DNA of 64,000 nucleotides from Argyresthia goedartella. Its lineage: Eukaryota > Arthropoda > Insecta > Lepidoptera > Argyresthiidae. The notes beneath the pieces were generated by a model. That model did not search any database, was not told where the DNA came from, and worked only from the letters and a program-made list of their open reading frames with translations. The stretch is taken from NCBI GenBank assembly GCA_949825045.1, contig OX463809.1, positions 3,623,501-3,687,500 on the forward strand. Reading direction: 5' to 3'. A program made the translations under genes and the position numbers. The first letter of the stretch is position 1. Each line of letters starts with the position of its first letter. Positions 1-10,062 of the stretch are shown here, piece by piece.

Positions 1-60
1 AACTTCATTCTTTATGATAAAGTTCAAAGCCTAAGAAAAATAAATCATCATTATTTGATG
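1..60 (+). repeat. Short dispersed repeat, copy 1
   Basis: This stretch shares the motif GATAAAGTTCAAAGCCTAAG followed by an A-rich run with 1470-1525 and 3110-3170. The order is a GCTTNGTAATA-like part, then GTTCAAAACCT, then an A/T-rich tail. It looks like the 3' end of a short interspersed element cut by the window edge. No coding function is seen. Confidence 0.45.
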
Positions 61-1469
61 CTCCAGTCCAAAGCTCAGAACGTTGCCAACGCGTGCGCTC
101 GGGCGCGATGTTGCCACATCGTGCAGCGCAAGCCGCCCTGGTTGCGTATTTCCCTGCATTGAATTCGTCCGCTCGTCGTTACTAAATAAACCGGCCAAGT
201 GCGAGTCGGACTCGCGCACGAAGGTTTCCGTATCACTGTAAAATGTTAAGAGGGATGGCGTGCAGTAAATAGTTTGGATTTTACATAGCAAAATGTTGTT
301 TACAAAGTTATTGCGGCTACTTTCCCAATCCATGTACGTAACCAGGTGCATTCATAAGTTTGTATGTGGTATTGAAATAGTTGTTGTATGGGAGCCCCTT
401 TAAATATTTATTTTATTCTTTTTTTTTAATATTTGTTGCCGCTATACGGCAACAGAAATACATCATCTGTGAAAATTTCGACTGTCTAACTATCACGGTT
501 CAGACAGACAGACAGCCGTCTGTCTGTCTGTCCGTATAGCGGAGTCTTACTAATAGGTTCCCGTTTTTACGCTTTGGGTAGGGAACCCTGAAAAATCATA
601 TTATCTTTTATGATTAGTTTTTGCAAAAAGTGCTCCTGACTTTTTTCAATCATGTGAATAGCTATTTTTAGGACCTAGGATCTAGAACATATTGCTAAAA
701 CCTAGGACTAGATATTTATCCTTGGTGGCTTTAGTTAACTTAAAAAACTTCTAATCCTATCAAGTGGGGTATCAAAATGAACAATATTGAAAGCTAATTA
801 TAAAAAAGTATGCAATTTGTACCTAAAATAAAAAGCGGTCACGTACAAGCGTACCATAAAAAACAAAGGAATCATAATGAACAAACCTTTCAATAAATTA
901 AACTCGACCTAGTATTCATACAAATAAAGTCTATAATCGAAATCATAGTTGAAATCGAAAATATTGTTTCGGGGAATCCACGAAAACCACCATGTTAGTT
1001 ATGTTGTGTTGCCAACACAAAAAAAATATGCACTTTTTTATGAGTGCGATCTTCCCTAACAAGAATAATTACGAAAATTATGCTAGTGGTTAAATGTAGT
1101 ACCTCACGACTTAGTAACTGAATCAACCTAATCCAATTTAAAATCCAGTAGCCACTAAAACCATTTTTTGACCGCTAAATTTAAAGTCTAAACCACCACA
1201 TCTAGTGGAAAATCCACTAAGTTGGCAACACTTGCGCCCCGACTGATTGGAGTGTGTTACCGACAACGCATCGCAATGACTGCGCCGCTGGGAACAGGGT
1301 GGCGCGCGCATTTTGTACCGCGTATACGTGATACAAGATGGATCACGTCCAGACGCTTGCGGACTCGGTGCCGATTAGTATTGAAAATACCTAGTGCCGG
1401 AACCTGTTCTACGCTACAGCCGTTTCAATCTAGTATAGGGGAATACCCAAGATTAAGAGATAGATTTTT
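61..1469. other. Intergenic, AT-rich, no convincing gene
   Basis: No ORF here has a recognisable domain. The stretch holds a simple inverted tract at 501-532, where a CAGA run is followed by a TCTG run able to form a hairpin. Shortly after comes a TTCCCGTTTTTACGCTTTGG / GGGAACCCTGAAAA motif that recurs in lepidopteran non-autonomous repeats (from memory). The rest is AT-rich spacer with poly-A/T runs. Confidence 0.4.
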
Positions 1470-1525
1470 GGCGATTTTCAACCTTATGGCTTGGTAATAG
1501 AGTTCAAAACCTCTGAAAAAAGTCT
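1470..1525 (+). repeat. Short dispersed repeat, copy 2, upstream of the transposase
   Basis: Starts GGCGATTTTCAACCTTATGG and runs through GTTCAAAACCTCTG. It aligns, with roughly one mismatch in five, to 3110-3170 in the same orientation. The two copies bracket the transposase gene at 1625-2695 at a distance of about 1.6 kb. Confidence 0.5.
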
Positions 1526-1624
1526 CTGGCGCTGCGCGGTATAGTAGGTACTTTTGTTTGCATTTTCTTCCGGTTTTTAACTAGTTCGCCGTAAACATCG
1601 GAACGGAAGTGACTAACTAAAATA

Positions 1625-2695
1625 ATGCCGTTTTTTTACTCTGAGCAGGAAGGGCTCGACATGGTGATGTGTTACTGTATAGCCGGCAATAGCCTCCGGC
1701 AGGCGCAAATACTGTGGCGGGAACTACACCCGGATATTCGTCTGCCTTCCCGAAATACAATCCTGCATACCGTCCAGAGGTTCCGGGAACACGGAACTTT
1801 CCGACCGCCGCGGTGGGATGCGGGCAGGCCCCGATACGCCCCCGAGGCAGAAGAACAGGTTTTGGAGTACATCACCGCAAACCCAGAAGCGAGCACACGC
1901 GACGCTGCGCGAATAGCTGGCGTGAGCCAGTATTTCGCATGGCGCACGTTACGGGATGATGACCTGTACCCGTACCATTTTCTTCGCGTCCAGGAGGTAT
2001 TACCAACGGACTATCACCCTAGGGTGGACTTCTGTCAGTGGTTGCTGGAGGACAGGACGCGTAACATTCTGTGGACCGATGAGGCGACATTCACCCGAAT
2101 TGGTCTGTACAACATCCACAACCAACATTGGTGGGCGACAGATAATCCCAGGCTGGTGCGGGAAAGCCACTTTCAAACCCGCTTCAGCCTGAATGTGTGG
2201 GCGGGTGTCATCGGCCACCACCTACTCGACCCTGTATTCCTGCCTCCACGACTCACCGGCCAGGTATACCTGGAGTTTCTAAGCGGGGAGTTGGAAGAGC
2301 TGCTGGAGCATCTGCCAGTAGCGCGTCATCGGAACTTCTGGTTCCAGCATGATGGTGCTCCAGCCCACTACTTCCGAGAAGTGAGGGCGTACCTGAACCA
2401 GAGGTTCCATGATGAGGACCCCCTAGGCGCAGCTCGTTGGATAGGGCGTGGAAGGGAGGAGCACGACCATCACGTCCCCTGGCCGCCACGCTCACCGGAT
2501 TTGACACCCCTTGACTTCTACCTTTGGGGTAGAGTCAAGGATCTCGTTTATGGGCGCGACGGCCACGCCATTGCCGGGCAAGAGGAATTGAGAGTGCGCA
2601 TCATCAACGCCTTCGACGTAGTGCGCTCTGATAGGGCGCAGTTACAGCGCGTGCATGCGCACATTTACCGACGTGCTGAGGTGTGCGTACAATAA
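1625..2695 (+). CDS. IS630/Tc1-mariner-like transposase, intact 356-aa ORF
   Basis: Predicted cut-and-paste DNA transposase acting in the nucleus. Residues about 5-115 form a helix-turn-helix DNA-binding region like that of many insect DUF4817-type transposases. The catalytic domain follows, with acidic residues at D152 (LWTDEATFTR), D243 (FQHDGAPAHY) and D292 (PPRSPDLTPLDFYLWG). Spacing between the second and third D is 48 residues, longer than the 34-37 usual in Tc1/mariner/maT, because extra residues lie before the WPPRSPD motif. There is no internal stop or frameshift, and ATAATG precedes a plausible start. Base composition is much more GC-rich than the flanks. No terminal inverted repeat was found by eye, so this may be an element with decayed ends, a fragment, or a captured gene. 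Assignment to the transposase family is firm; activity is inference. Confidence 0.85.
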   Translation: MPFFYSEQEGLDMVMCYCIAGNSLRQAQILWRELHPDIRLPSRNTILHTVQRFREHGTFRPPRWDAGRPRYAPEAEEQVLEYITANPEASTRDAARIAGVSQYFAWRTLRDDDLYPYHFLRVQEVLPTDYHPRVDFCQWLLEDRTRNILWTDEATFTRIGLYNIHNQHWWATDNPRLVRESHFQTRFSLNVWAGVIGHHLLDPVFLPPRLTGQVYLEFLSGELEELLEHLPVARHRNFWFQHDGAPAHYFREVRAYLNQRFHDEDPLGAARWIGRGREEHDHHVPWPPRSPDLTPLDFYLWGRVKDLVYGRDGHAIAGQEELRVRIINAFDVVRSDRAQLQRVHAHIYRRAEVCVQ

Positions 2696-3109
2696 AATGG
2701 ACTTCATTTCCAACAACATTTAAATTGAACTAATCAGTGAATAAGTGTTGTGTTTTAGGTTATAAGTTAGGTTTAGTTTAGTTGTTTAAGGCTCATTTGT
2801 AAATAGGGATGTGTTGATTCTAATATTTGTGTAAATAGCGAGCTGATTCCAATCCTTTTAAACACGCCAGTTAATCGTTGTTTGTTTTGTGTAACCGCGT
2901 GTTACGCGTGTAGGATGGTTCTTGAATACGTACCTACATAAACACTTTTTTGGATCCTAATTTAACAATGCGAATAATTGCCAGTCCAAAGCCTGGAAAA
3001 GTGTGATGGGAAAGCTTGGTATCAGGCTCAATCTAATTGATAACTTAAGTAGTAGCTGTAATTAACCAAACCATTTCATGGTTTTTTTCATGGCCATAAA
3101 AAAATGGCT
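2696..3109. other. 3' flank of the transposase
   Basis: AT-rich non-coding DNA with no ORF of note. The gene is followed by AATAAAATGG, which could serve as a poly(A) signal (AATAAA at about 2692-2697, overlapping the stop codon). Confidence 0.3.
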
Positions 3110-3170
3110 GGCGATTTTAAGCCTTCTTGCTTAGTAATAATGTTCAAAACCTTTGCAGAATAAATATCAT
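3110..3170 (+). repeat. Short dispersed repeat, copy 3
   Basis: Starts GGCGATTTTAAGCCTTCTTG and continues to GTTCAAAACCTTTGCAGAAT, then an AT-rich tail. It is the direct-orientation partner of 1470-1525 and also resembles 1-60. Confidence 0.5.
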
Positions 3171-4290
3171 TATGCTCTAATGTGCTAAGTGCGTTTATTT
3201 TTGACAATTTCATTGAAAATAACTAGTGTGTGTGATGCGAGAACCTACCTGTAAATTATTATGTCTAGCTACCTATGTAGGTATCTCAGATTCCTAGGCA
3301 AGTTATCTGTCTTCCCTGTTAATTTTAAATAAAGTTACATATTGGTTTAGTGAGTGTTTTGTTTTACCTACTTTAAGATTAGATCTGAAATTAGGTAGTT
3401 AGGTTTATCAATTTGTAGGAAATAAAAATGCCTGAACTTCTAACATTTTCAATTGATTTAGTAAGTAGGTAGTTAGGTGTCTCCATAGTTGCGCGCGGCG
3501 AAGGGCTAGCCCCCTGTCACGCAACATGGAATAATAACTGGCTAAACGAGGGCACAATAGTGTCTCCGCCGTGTTTGTTGTAGGAAGATATTTGTTACAA
3601 GGAATGGCCGGATACCTACGGCCGAATACAGGTACTGCTGCTCAAATGAAGTGCCGCTCAAATGTCATTCTACCGCTGCCGTTTTCCGAGCGAGACTTCG
3701 TTCTTTCGTCTGGATTGCATATTAGATAGATACATCTACCTACTTTCTAGGAAATAACTCGACTTTGTCATTTCTAACGATGGCACCTATCTAGTGGATT
3801 CTAGTAGATAGGTAGGTGCAGGCCCCACCAATTTTCTCAGTTTTTAAACGAACTGTAGCTTTCTTTCTCGCATAGGGCAAGGGTTGCGTGAGAGAGAGAG
3901 AGAGGTATAGCTCTCTCATTCCCAGAGAAACTTGGCGCGTCCTGTATTCTAATCTGATATTGTTGATTCATCGACGACGAACTGTTGCCATATCGTAGAC
4001 GTCTTTGTGATATTGGTTGGTACATGGTTTGCCGCCGCTCGCTCGTTCGATTGAAGCATTGAATGAATGTATGCCGACGCGACGAGTCGACGGCAACGCA
4101 GTCCGTCGCCGAGCCGCCGCCGCCGGCGCTGCCATCCCTCCCGCCCCGCGCCCAGGCCCCCCACGCCGCGCCGGCCGCGCACCGGTGTGGGAGTGCACTC
4201 ACACCACGACATTATCTTCTGTTGATTGGCCCGCCTCTCAAGCATTTTGACGAATGAGAAACGCAAAAACTATTTTAAATGTCTTTGATA
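3171..4290. other. Non-coding stretch with a GC-rich island
   Basis: AT-rich DNA with TAGG/CTAC motifs, a (GA)n run at about 3889-3904, then a strongly GC- and CpG-rich block at about 4025-4200. The block reads open in several frames on both strands because of its composition, but no domain is recognised. It could be a promoter or 5' UTR island for a host gene on either strand. That is inference only. Confidence 0.3.
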
Positions 4291-4297
4291 GACCATT

Positions 4298-4510
4298 AGG
4301 GTGACTTCATTTGACAACTGCGTCGTGAAGTCGAAGCTTGTACAGTTTGATTTAAAATTGAACTAATTAATCAGAACAGCTGATCGATATTTTTTTTGGA
4401 TTACTTACCAAAAAACAACACTTAGGAACATAAGTTCATAAGCAAAAGTTGTTCATATTAATGGGTACTATCATTTCTTAAAAAGTGGTCAGCTGATTAA
4501 AAGTCACCCT
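4298..4510. mobile_element. Candidate MITE with 10-bp terminal inverted repeats
   Basis: AGGGTGACTT at 4298-4307 is the exact reverse complement of AAGTCACCCT at 4501-4510, bounding 213 bp of AT-rich non-coding DNA. The outer bases (ATT before, GTATA after) resemble TA-flanked Tc1/mariner-type ends reading CAGGGTGACTT, but a clean target duplication is not visible. Its right end overlaps the last codons of the FLYWCH ORF at 4497-4814. Confidence 0.5.
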
Positions 4511-4814
4511 GTATAGGTAGGTAGTTTTTGGTCACATTATTCCGTAATTGATCGAATTCTTTCAGCACAATGTTTTTTGGTGGATTTCGGGTGCAACTAT
4601 TATGATGCAGGACACTAGCTGTAACCCTGTTTTCGAACACTGTTAAACTGCCGCTACATATCTTGTAGTTTGCACAGATCCAATATTGCGATCCAGTTCC
4701 GAAAAGCTTTCCTTTATGATATTTATGACCGTCGTATAACAATATTTGACCTCCTTTTTTGGACGTAATATACACCAGTTCGTCTATAGAACTGTTCGGC
4801 GATTCAGTAGACAT
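4497..4814 (-). CDS. FLYWCH-type zinc-finger protein or exon, 105 aa
   Basis: The first 75 residues read as one FLYWCH finger: a YITSKKGGQILLYDGHKY strand, then W45, C47 and C53, and a histidine pair at residues 70-71. FLYWCH fingers bind DNA or mediate protein contacts. In insects they are best known as alternative 3' exons of mod(mdg4)-like BTB genes and as small stand-alone genes. The usual last ligand pattern H-x-H is altered here: H71 is followed by N, S and C74. A tail of about 30 residues follows, and the last five codons plus stop lie in the inverted repeat of the neighbouring MITE. It may be a small gene, one exon of a larger host gene, or a relic. The start is the first ATG of the ORF. 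Confidence 0.6.
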   Translation of the reverse strand: MSTESPNSSIDELVYITSKKGGQILLYDGHKYHKGKLFGTGSQYWICANYKICSGSLTVFENRVTASVLHHNSCTRNPPKNIVLKEFDQLRNNVTKNYLPIQGDF

Positions 4815-5310
4815 TATGAACTATTTGTTTCGTAGAGCACCTTTAAATTGTGATAGCTGAAGGGCCCTTGAATTAAGTACAATAAATGCGATAAATTACG
4901 ATAGGTAGTACTTCCCCTGTCCTTTGTATTTCTTTCTAATGAAATGTCAAGCTTGTCAATACTTATTTGAAAATAAAAAGATAAACCACATAAAGAAGGT
5001 GTATACTACTCGGAAAACCTCCTTGGTTTTGTACACGGAATTAAGGTTTCTTTGAGCAAAACCGAGCAATGTAGGAAGAATATTGACATCCTCGTACAAA
5101 ACTGGAAATGTTATCGGTAATGTGCAAAGAAAAAATATTTCTTAATACATTACCCGGTTTTGTACGAAGAATATTTTATCCTTGTACATTGCTGGTTATG
5201 TAACTCGGTTATGTACGAGTAACAAGGGCTATAGTATTAAAAAATAGCAAATTTCGGCAAAGTTAAACAATATAAAAGTACTTACTTTGTCCGATTTTTG
5301 TGAATAAATA
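4815..5310. repeat. Degenerate short repeats around CCGGTTTTGTACGAAG-like motifs
   Basis: Between about 4990 and 5230 the phrases GGTTTTGTACAC, CTCGTACAAAACTGG, CCCGGTTTTGTACGAAGAAT, CCTTGTACATTGCTGG and CGGTTATGTACGAG recur in both orientations. This looks like a decayed inverted or tandem array, possibly element ends. No coding sequence is seen. Confidence 0.3.
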
Positions 5311-5352
5311 TAGTAGAATTTTTTCGTCTGTTCGAACTCGGTCATAAATCAT
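5311..5352 (-). repeat. 42-bp dispersed repeat, inverted partner at 39695-39736
   Basis: Read on the minus strand it matches 39695-39736 with only about two differences (shared core ATGATTTATGACCGAGTTCG and GACGAAAAAATTCTACTA-like). Two such copies 34 kb apart mark an uncharacterised transposable-element end. Confidence 0.55.
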
Positions 5353-6061
5353 CGGAACAGATAACAGTTTTAGAGAGGGGCTAGCGCGGCGCACGCGCAG
5401 GCGCGTTATCGATAAACAAATGAGTCATCGTCGGTGCACTAACTAAACAAATTACGTACCCAGGTAGGGCCGGGGGGGGGGGCTGCTGCACCCCCCCCCC
5501 CCCCTAGAAGATAAAATAAACGTCAATTTTCCTGGCAAGTGGGAATTACAAACGCGTTACCTACTCTGCGCAAAATGAAGTGTTGGAAACAAAATATCTT
5601 TTCAGTCAGATATTTTGATTTAATATTTTTTTATCTATAATTAAATATTCTACAACATTCGATATAGTATACTGTTAGCGACGCAATATAATTTAAATCT
5701 CCCGCGAAACCGTCGCATCTCGTAGTTTCCGCTCCCGACGAGATAATCAGAGCCATCTAGGATTAAAACTGAATATAATTTGGAGAAAACAACATCTAGC
5801 GCTATCTAGTTACGGACGACAGTACTTTTTCCAGTAAAGAGAAATAGCATCAAGCATCAATTTATACGGTCAATAGATAGCGACATCTTGTATTGAATAG
5901 CAATACCACGAAGAACGTTCTAGCATGGACTATTCTGGAAAGGAAAGACAGTGATAGCACGTATGAGACAAGGATGGAAAAAGAGTCGAGTATTTTCTAC
6001 GTATTTCGGGAGCGAGAATATTTGAATATATAAGCGGGATCGTGAGGCAGAGCAAGGCAAG
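5353..6061. other. Non-coding, LTR-like features, poly-G/poly-C tract
   Basis: At about 5469-5504 a run of about 13 G is followed by GCTGCTGCA and about 15 C, which can fold on itself. From about 5690 to 6060 the text resembles retrotransposon LTR or leader sequence: several AACATCTAGCGCTATCTAG-type phrases and a TATA-like GAATATATAAGCGGG at about 6024-6038. No matching second LTR was found, so this is only a possibility. Confidence 0.3.
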
Positions 6062-6096
6062 GAATTAACTGTGAGCCCATGGCTCACAGTTAATTC
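6062..6096. repeat. Perfect 35-bp palindrome with 16-bp arms
   Basis: GAATTAACTGTGAGCC at 6062-6077 is mirrored exactly by GGCTCACAGTTAATTC at 6081-6096 around the 3-base loop CAT. It sits just downstream of the TATA-like sequence and may be a fusion of two inverted element ends. Confidence 0.6.
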
Positions 6097-6344
6097 TTAT
6101 TAAGACAACTGTTACAAACAAAGGGGCTGTTTTTAGTCCGTATACCACACGAGCTGATGCCCGCTCAATATGTGGGGACCCGGACATAGCAGGGAGGTCT
6201 GACTCCTGGGCATGGGTAATTCCATTTTTTTTTTCCCCTCCAACAAAAAAAAAAAAAGAGCAAGGCAATGGCACGGACGCCGGCTCTGCCTAAGGTCGTG
6301 CCTAGTGTGTAACCCTTTCCGTGACGCCAGCTCGTCCATAGCCC

Positions 6345-7121
6345 GCTGCTATGGACAGCGCGCCACTTAAGGCGCGCTAAGATATGCAGATACTCGAGCG
6401 ACCAACGCTTCCAGAAATTCTGAGTAAAGTGCTGCAACATCTGATACCTTGACAACCGATACAATTTCACTCCCTCGAAGGGGTGCTCGGGCAACGCGTT
6501 AAGTGGCTGTCCTATTAAGAAATGGCCTGGGGTCAGAGCCTCCAGGTCATTTGGATCCGAGCTGAGCGGACACAACGGTCGCGAATTGAGAACGGCCTCG
6601 ATCTTACAAAACAATGTCGCGAGCTCCTCAAAAGTCAGCGCGGTCTGACCTACTATACGCCCTAAGTGCGTCTTAGCTGACTTAACTACGGCCTCAAAAA
6701 TCCCACCCCAGTGGGGGCAAATCGGTGGGCTGAAGGTCCACTGTATACCCCGACGGGAGAGGGCCGTTCCAATATCCACTTTATTTGCATTCAAAAAGTT
6801 GACTATCTCTCGTAAGTATCGTTCCGCACCTATGTAGTTAGTGCCGTTATCAAAGCGGATCAAAGTTGGAAGTCCCCTTCGAGAAACAAACCTATCCAAA
6901 CAAGCAATGAAAGCCTCTGTCGAGAGATCAGCAACGAGCTCGAGATGTACCGCCTTGGTGGATAAACAAACAAACACACATAGGTACGCCTTGTATTGCT
7001 TAGCGGTACGCAATTGTGAACTCATCACCATAAACGGTCCTGCAAAATCCGTACCAACACCTGAAAACGGTCTGACCTCATTCGCACGATCAGGGGGCAA
7101 GTCCCCCATGAGAGGTTGCAT
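6345..7121 (-). pseudogene. BEL/Pao copy A integrase core, C-terminally truncated
   Basis: Integrase catalytic core: GVGTDFAGPF with the first D, IRFDNGTNYIGAERY with the second D, and PHWGGIFEAVVKSAK with the E, followed by the NSRPLCPLSSDPNDLEALTPGHFLIG block typical of BEL/Pao integrases. The frame is offset from the upstream RNase H/zinc region by a palindromic insertion at 7122-7159. After the YLHILARLKW motif the frame runs into unrelated sequence and the DUF5641-like C-terminus is absent. The enzyme would join element cDNA to host DNA, but this copy is broken. Confidence 0.85.
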
Positions 7122-8365
7122 CGTGGCAGCCTTAAGTCTATCGATTTAAGGCTGCCACGACAAGGCATGCACCGAAACACGATGTTCCGTATGACACGGC
7201 GGGCAGATAAGATCCAAAACTCCGGCTGGAGCGTGGCCAACAACGCGTTACAGCCGGCATGCGCGTTTTTAATATGACGATCAGTCACCAGCAATTCAAC
7301 TAACTGTCCCCCCTTGGGGAGCAGAAGTGGGTGACGAGCCGAATACGACAGATTCGCATTGCGCAATCTTCCTCCTACCCGAAGTAACCCGGTCGAATCA
7401 ACAAAGGGGTTGAGACGCGCGACGGCTCCCTTCAATTTCGAACGTCCACTTCGTATAATCTCCAATTCTGCCCCAAACTTCGAGGACTGTACCAACCGGA
7501 CCAAATTCAACAGCGACTCGTTTCGCTCTGCCGGAGTCAGAATAGGGTTCAACGTTCGCTGATCGCGAGGAGTACGACAATTTTGAGCGAATCTCCTAAT
7601 CCAAGTGGACACGTTTATCAACTTGTCAAGTGAGCTATACCGGTCCAGCAGAAACCCGGCGTCAGGGTCCTCAGCCTTCTGGGTAACATGCACGGCCGCT
7701 CTGGGGCCATGATCCGAAGATACTACATGGCTGTGGGGCCAGTCCGACTCTCTCTTGGCAAGCCAGGGTGGTCCCCACCACAAATGGTGTCTAACGAGTT
7801 CAGGAGCCCGACATCCCCTGGATGCACAATCAGACGGGTTCAATTCTCCTGGTACATGTCTCCAGGTCAGTGAGACCTCAGACGACACAATCTGGGAGAC
7901 ACGGTTCGCAACAAAAACCTCTAAGTTATGGACCGAAGCCTTCAGCCAGCACAAAACAATCTGGCTGTCCGTCCACGCGTACACCGTATCCTCCAAAACC
8001 ACTGACCCACGCAACACTGTTAGAGTGTGATTCAAAAGTTTGGTCAAAAGAGCAGCCCCGGACAGTTCCAGTTTTGGAATCGTCATCCTTGTCCGAATAG
8101 GCGCTACCTTGCTTTTTGCCAAAACCAAACGCACGTCGACCTCCCCGGTGGAGGTGACGGTTCGCAAATAAACCGCTGCCGCAAACCCTCGTTCAGAGGC
8201 ATCACAAAACCCGTGAAGGGTTGCCCTGTAATCCCCAGCAGGGACCAATTTCCTCGGCAGCGATACATTATTTATGTCCGATAGCGAGGTGAACATTCGC
8301 GTCCAATCAGTCAACAAATCACCTGAGAGGTGGGTGTCCCAGGTCAACTGAGCCGCCCATAGCCT
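7025..8365 (-). pseudogene. BEL/Pao copy A RNase H and integrase zinc region
   Basis: RNase H signature residues are seen in order: HGFCDASERGF (D), TIPKLELSGAALL (E) and YAWTDSQIVLCW (D). The integrase HHCC zinc region follows (DRHIKNAHAG ... FRCMPC). This domain pair degrades the RNA template and binds element ends. The upstream boundary is a nonsense TAA just before 8366 that is absent in copy B. The downstream boundary is the palindromic insertion at 7122-7159. The remaining 440-codon frame is open. Confidence 0.85.
7122..7159. repeat. 38-bp palindromic insertion in copy A pol
   Basis: CGTGGCAGCCTTAA at 7122-7135 is the exact reverse complement of TTAAGGCTGCCACG at 7146-7159 with a 10-base loop. 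Copy B (about 21567-21584) has only one arm at this point, so the second arm was added in copy A. It shifts the frame between the integrase zinc region and the core. Confidence 0.8.
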
Positions 8366-9217
8366 TTACATAAAACATTTGAGAGCAAAGGTGACTGGAG
8401 AAATCCATCCATTCGGGTCGAACGTTCTCGCAATCGTTGACAGTACTGACCGCTTCGTCCAGGCCTTCGGTGTTTCTAAAACCACCCGATAGGTAAACTC
8501 TTCATGGACGGGCCGGTACTGAATTCCAAGCACTGACAACATGTTAGGGTTGTCAGGATTCTCAAAAACGTGCGGGTCTTGTTGAAACTCATCTGGGAGA
8601 CCAGCCATCAACTCAGGGGAGTTGGAAATCCACTTGCGTAGTTCATAGCCGCCTCGTTCCAGCAATTGAATGAGCTCGTCACGTTGGTCCAGAGCTTCCT
8701 CTACACTGGCTGCCCCTGTGCAGACGTCATCGACGTACAAATCTTGCTCCAGGATAGCGGCGGCTCTAGGATAGCTCACACGGTCACGCGACGCCAACTC
8801 CCGCAGGGTACGCATCGCCAAATACGGGCTAGACCGTAACCCATACGTGTTCGTGTTTAACTCATAGACCTTGACTGGCTCGGCCGTGGTCTCACGCCAA
8901 AGTATCAACTGATACCTTCTGTCAGCCGGATGAATTACCGTTTGCCTAAACATCATCCGAATGTCTGCGACAAATACAATCTGGTGTCTCCGAAAGCTCG
9001 TGAGAATATCCGAAATATCACGACTCAACTTGGGTCCCGAATGTAGACACTGATTCAGGGACATCCCGTTCGAGGTAGGTGCTGACCCATCAAAAACAAC
9101 TCGAATCTTGCCGGTAGGGGTTCGCAGGACGGCATGGTGTGGAAGGAAACAATGATCCTCAGATCTCCAGTCCACACCCGATACCGACATGTGTCCTAAC
9201 GACTCATACTCCCTCAT
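8366..9217 (-). pseudogene. BEL/Pao copy A reverse transcriptase domain
   Basis: Reverse transcriptase palm and fingers: GKIRVVFDGSAPTSNG, VFVADIRMMFRQ with the first catalytic D, and LEQDLYVDDVCTG with the YVDD box. It synthesises element cDNA in cytoplasmic particles in intact relatives. The frame begins at an ATG that overlaps the protease stop (ATGA, 9214-9217) because a single-base loss in an A-run separates the two frames; the same loss is present in copy B. It ends at a nonsense codon in ALKCFM|RLWAAQL that is unique to copy A. Confidence 0.88.
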
Positions 9218-10062
9218 GAAATCGACGTATTTTTGTATAATACGGCGTCCCTTGACATCCTACGCTCCATCGACATCAATCTCGTCTCGGCCATCTTCCT
9301 AGATTCTCCTAGTGGCGGTCGATCGGCCCTGAAAGGCAGTCGAGTTACAAAACGACCAGAACGAAGGCGACCAGTACTATTCTGGTAAAACAACTCGCAC
9401 TCTTCTTCGTCTGCGTCGACTCGACGAACGGTGGGAGGTTCCTCTATCTCCCAGAAACGTTGGATAGCGTCTGACAACGCTGAGCCAATAAGTATGCCAT
9501 CTGACTCGGCAGGCCTAACCATTGGCAATACCGGACCCATGATCACGTGACCAAACTTAGTATCCACAGCAATCGACCCGTCCGGCTGAAGAACTCGCCG
9601 ATCCGACAACAGAAACCTACCCAGAACGTCTGCTCCCAGTAGCAGGTCGACCGGGGCTGGAGTGTCAAAATCGGGATCCGCCAACTTGAGTCCTGATGTC
9701 AGGAATCGAACGGCCGGATTCAACTTCACCAAGGGGTGTCTGCCCATGACATGCGTCATTACTAAAGCTTGCACGGATGTTTTTGTCAAAATGTCATAAC
9801 GTGGAGAGAACGTGATCACCGATTGACCAACTACATTCGTAACCGTAACATTCCCCACGCCCCGTATTGATTTATTATACCTATTTACCTTGAGGCCCAA
9901 CCATTTTGCTAAATCATTCGATACAATGCAGCCCTAAACTCCAGAATCTAATAGGGCGCGAACGTATGTTGGGTTGCCCGCCAAATCCCAAACAAGCACA
10001 GAGGCGATCGGTAACACCACCGTCTCCGGTTGGGGGGCAACAAATTGTTGGGCCGCAAATTC
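9214..10062 (-). pseudogene. BEL/Pao copy A aspartic protease (DUF1758-like)
   Basis: Retropepsin-like protease that would process the polyprotein. The active-site triad DSG is seen in LLDSG at about 9930-9945, followed two codons later by a TAG stop. The rest of the domain (PVDLLLGADVLGRFLL) is open to 9214. The same TAG lies at the matching position in copy B (about 18784), and gag is separated from this region by another TAG shared by both copies. The lesions therefore predate the separation of A and B, unless readthrough is used. Confidence 0.8.

Noticed and set aside
31..351. 106-aa minus-strand ORF at the window start
   Set aside because: No recognisable motif and it overlaps a dispersed repeat.
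1222..1497. 91-aa plus ORF before the transposase
   Set aside because: Arg-rich with no motif; it runs into the 1470-1525 repeat.
3837..4266. Overlapping ORFs in the GC-rich island on both strands
   Set aside because: Open only because of composition; Arg/Ala/Pro-rich with no domain.
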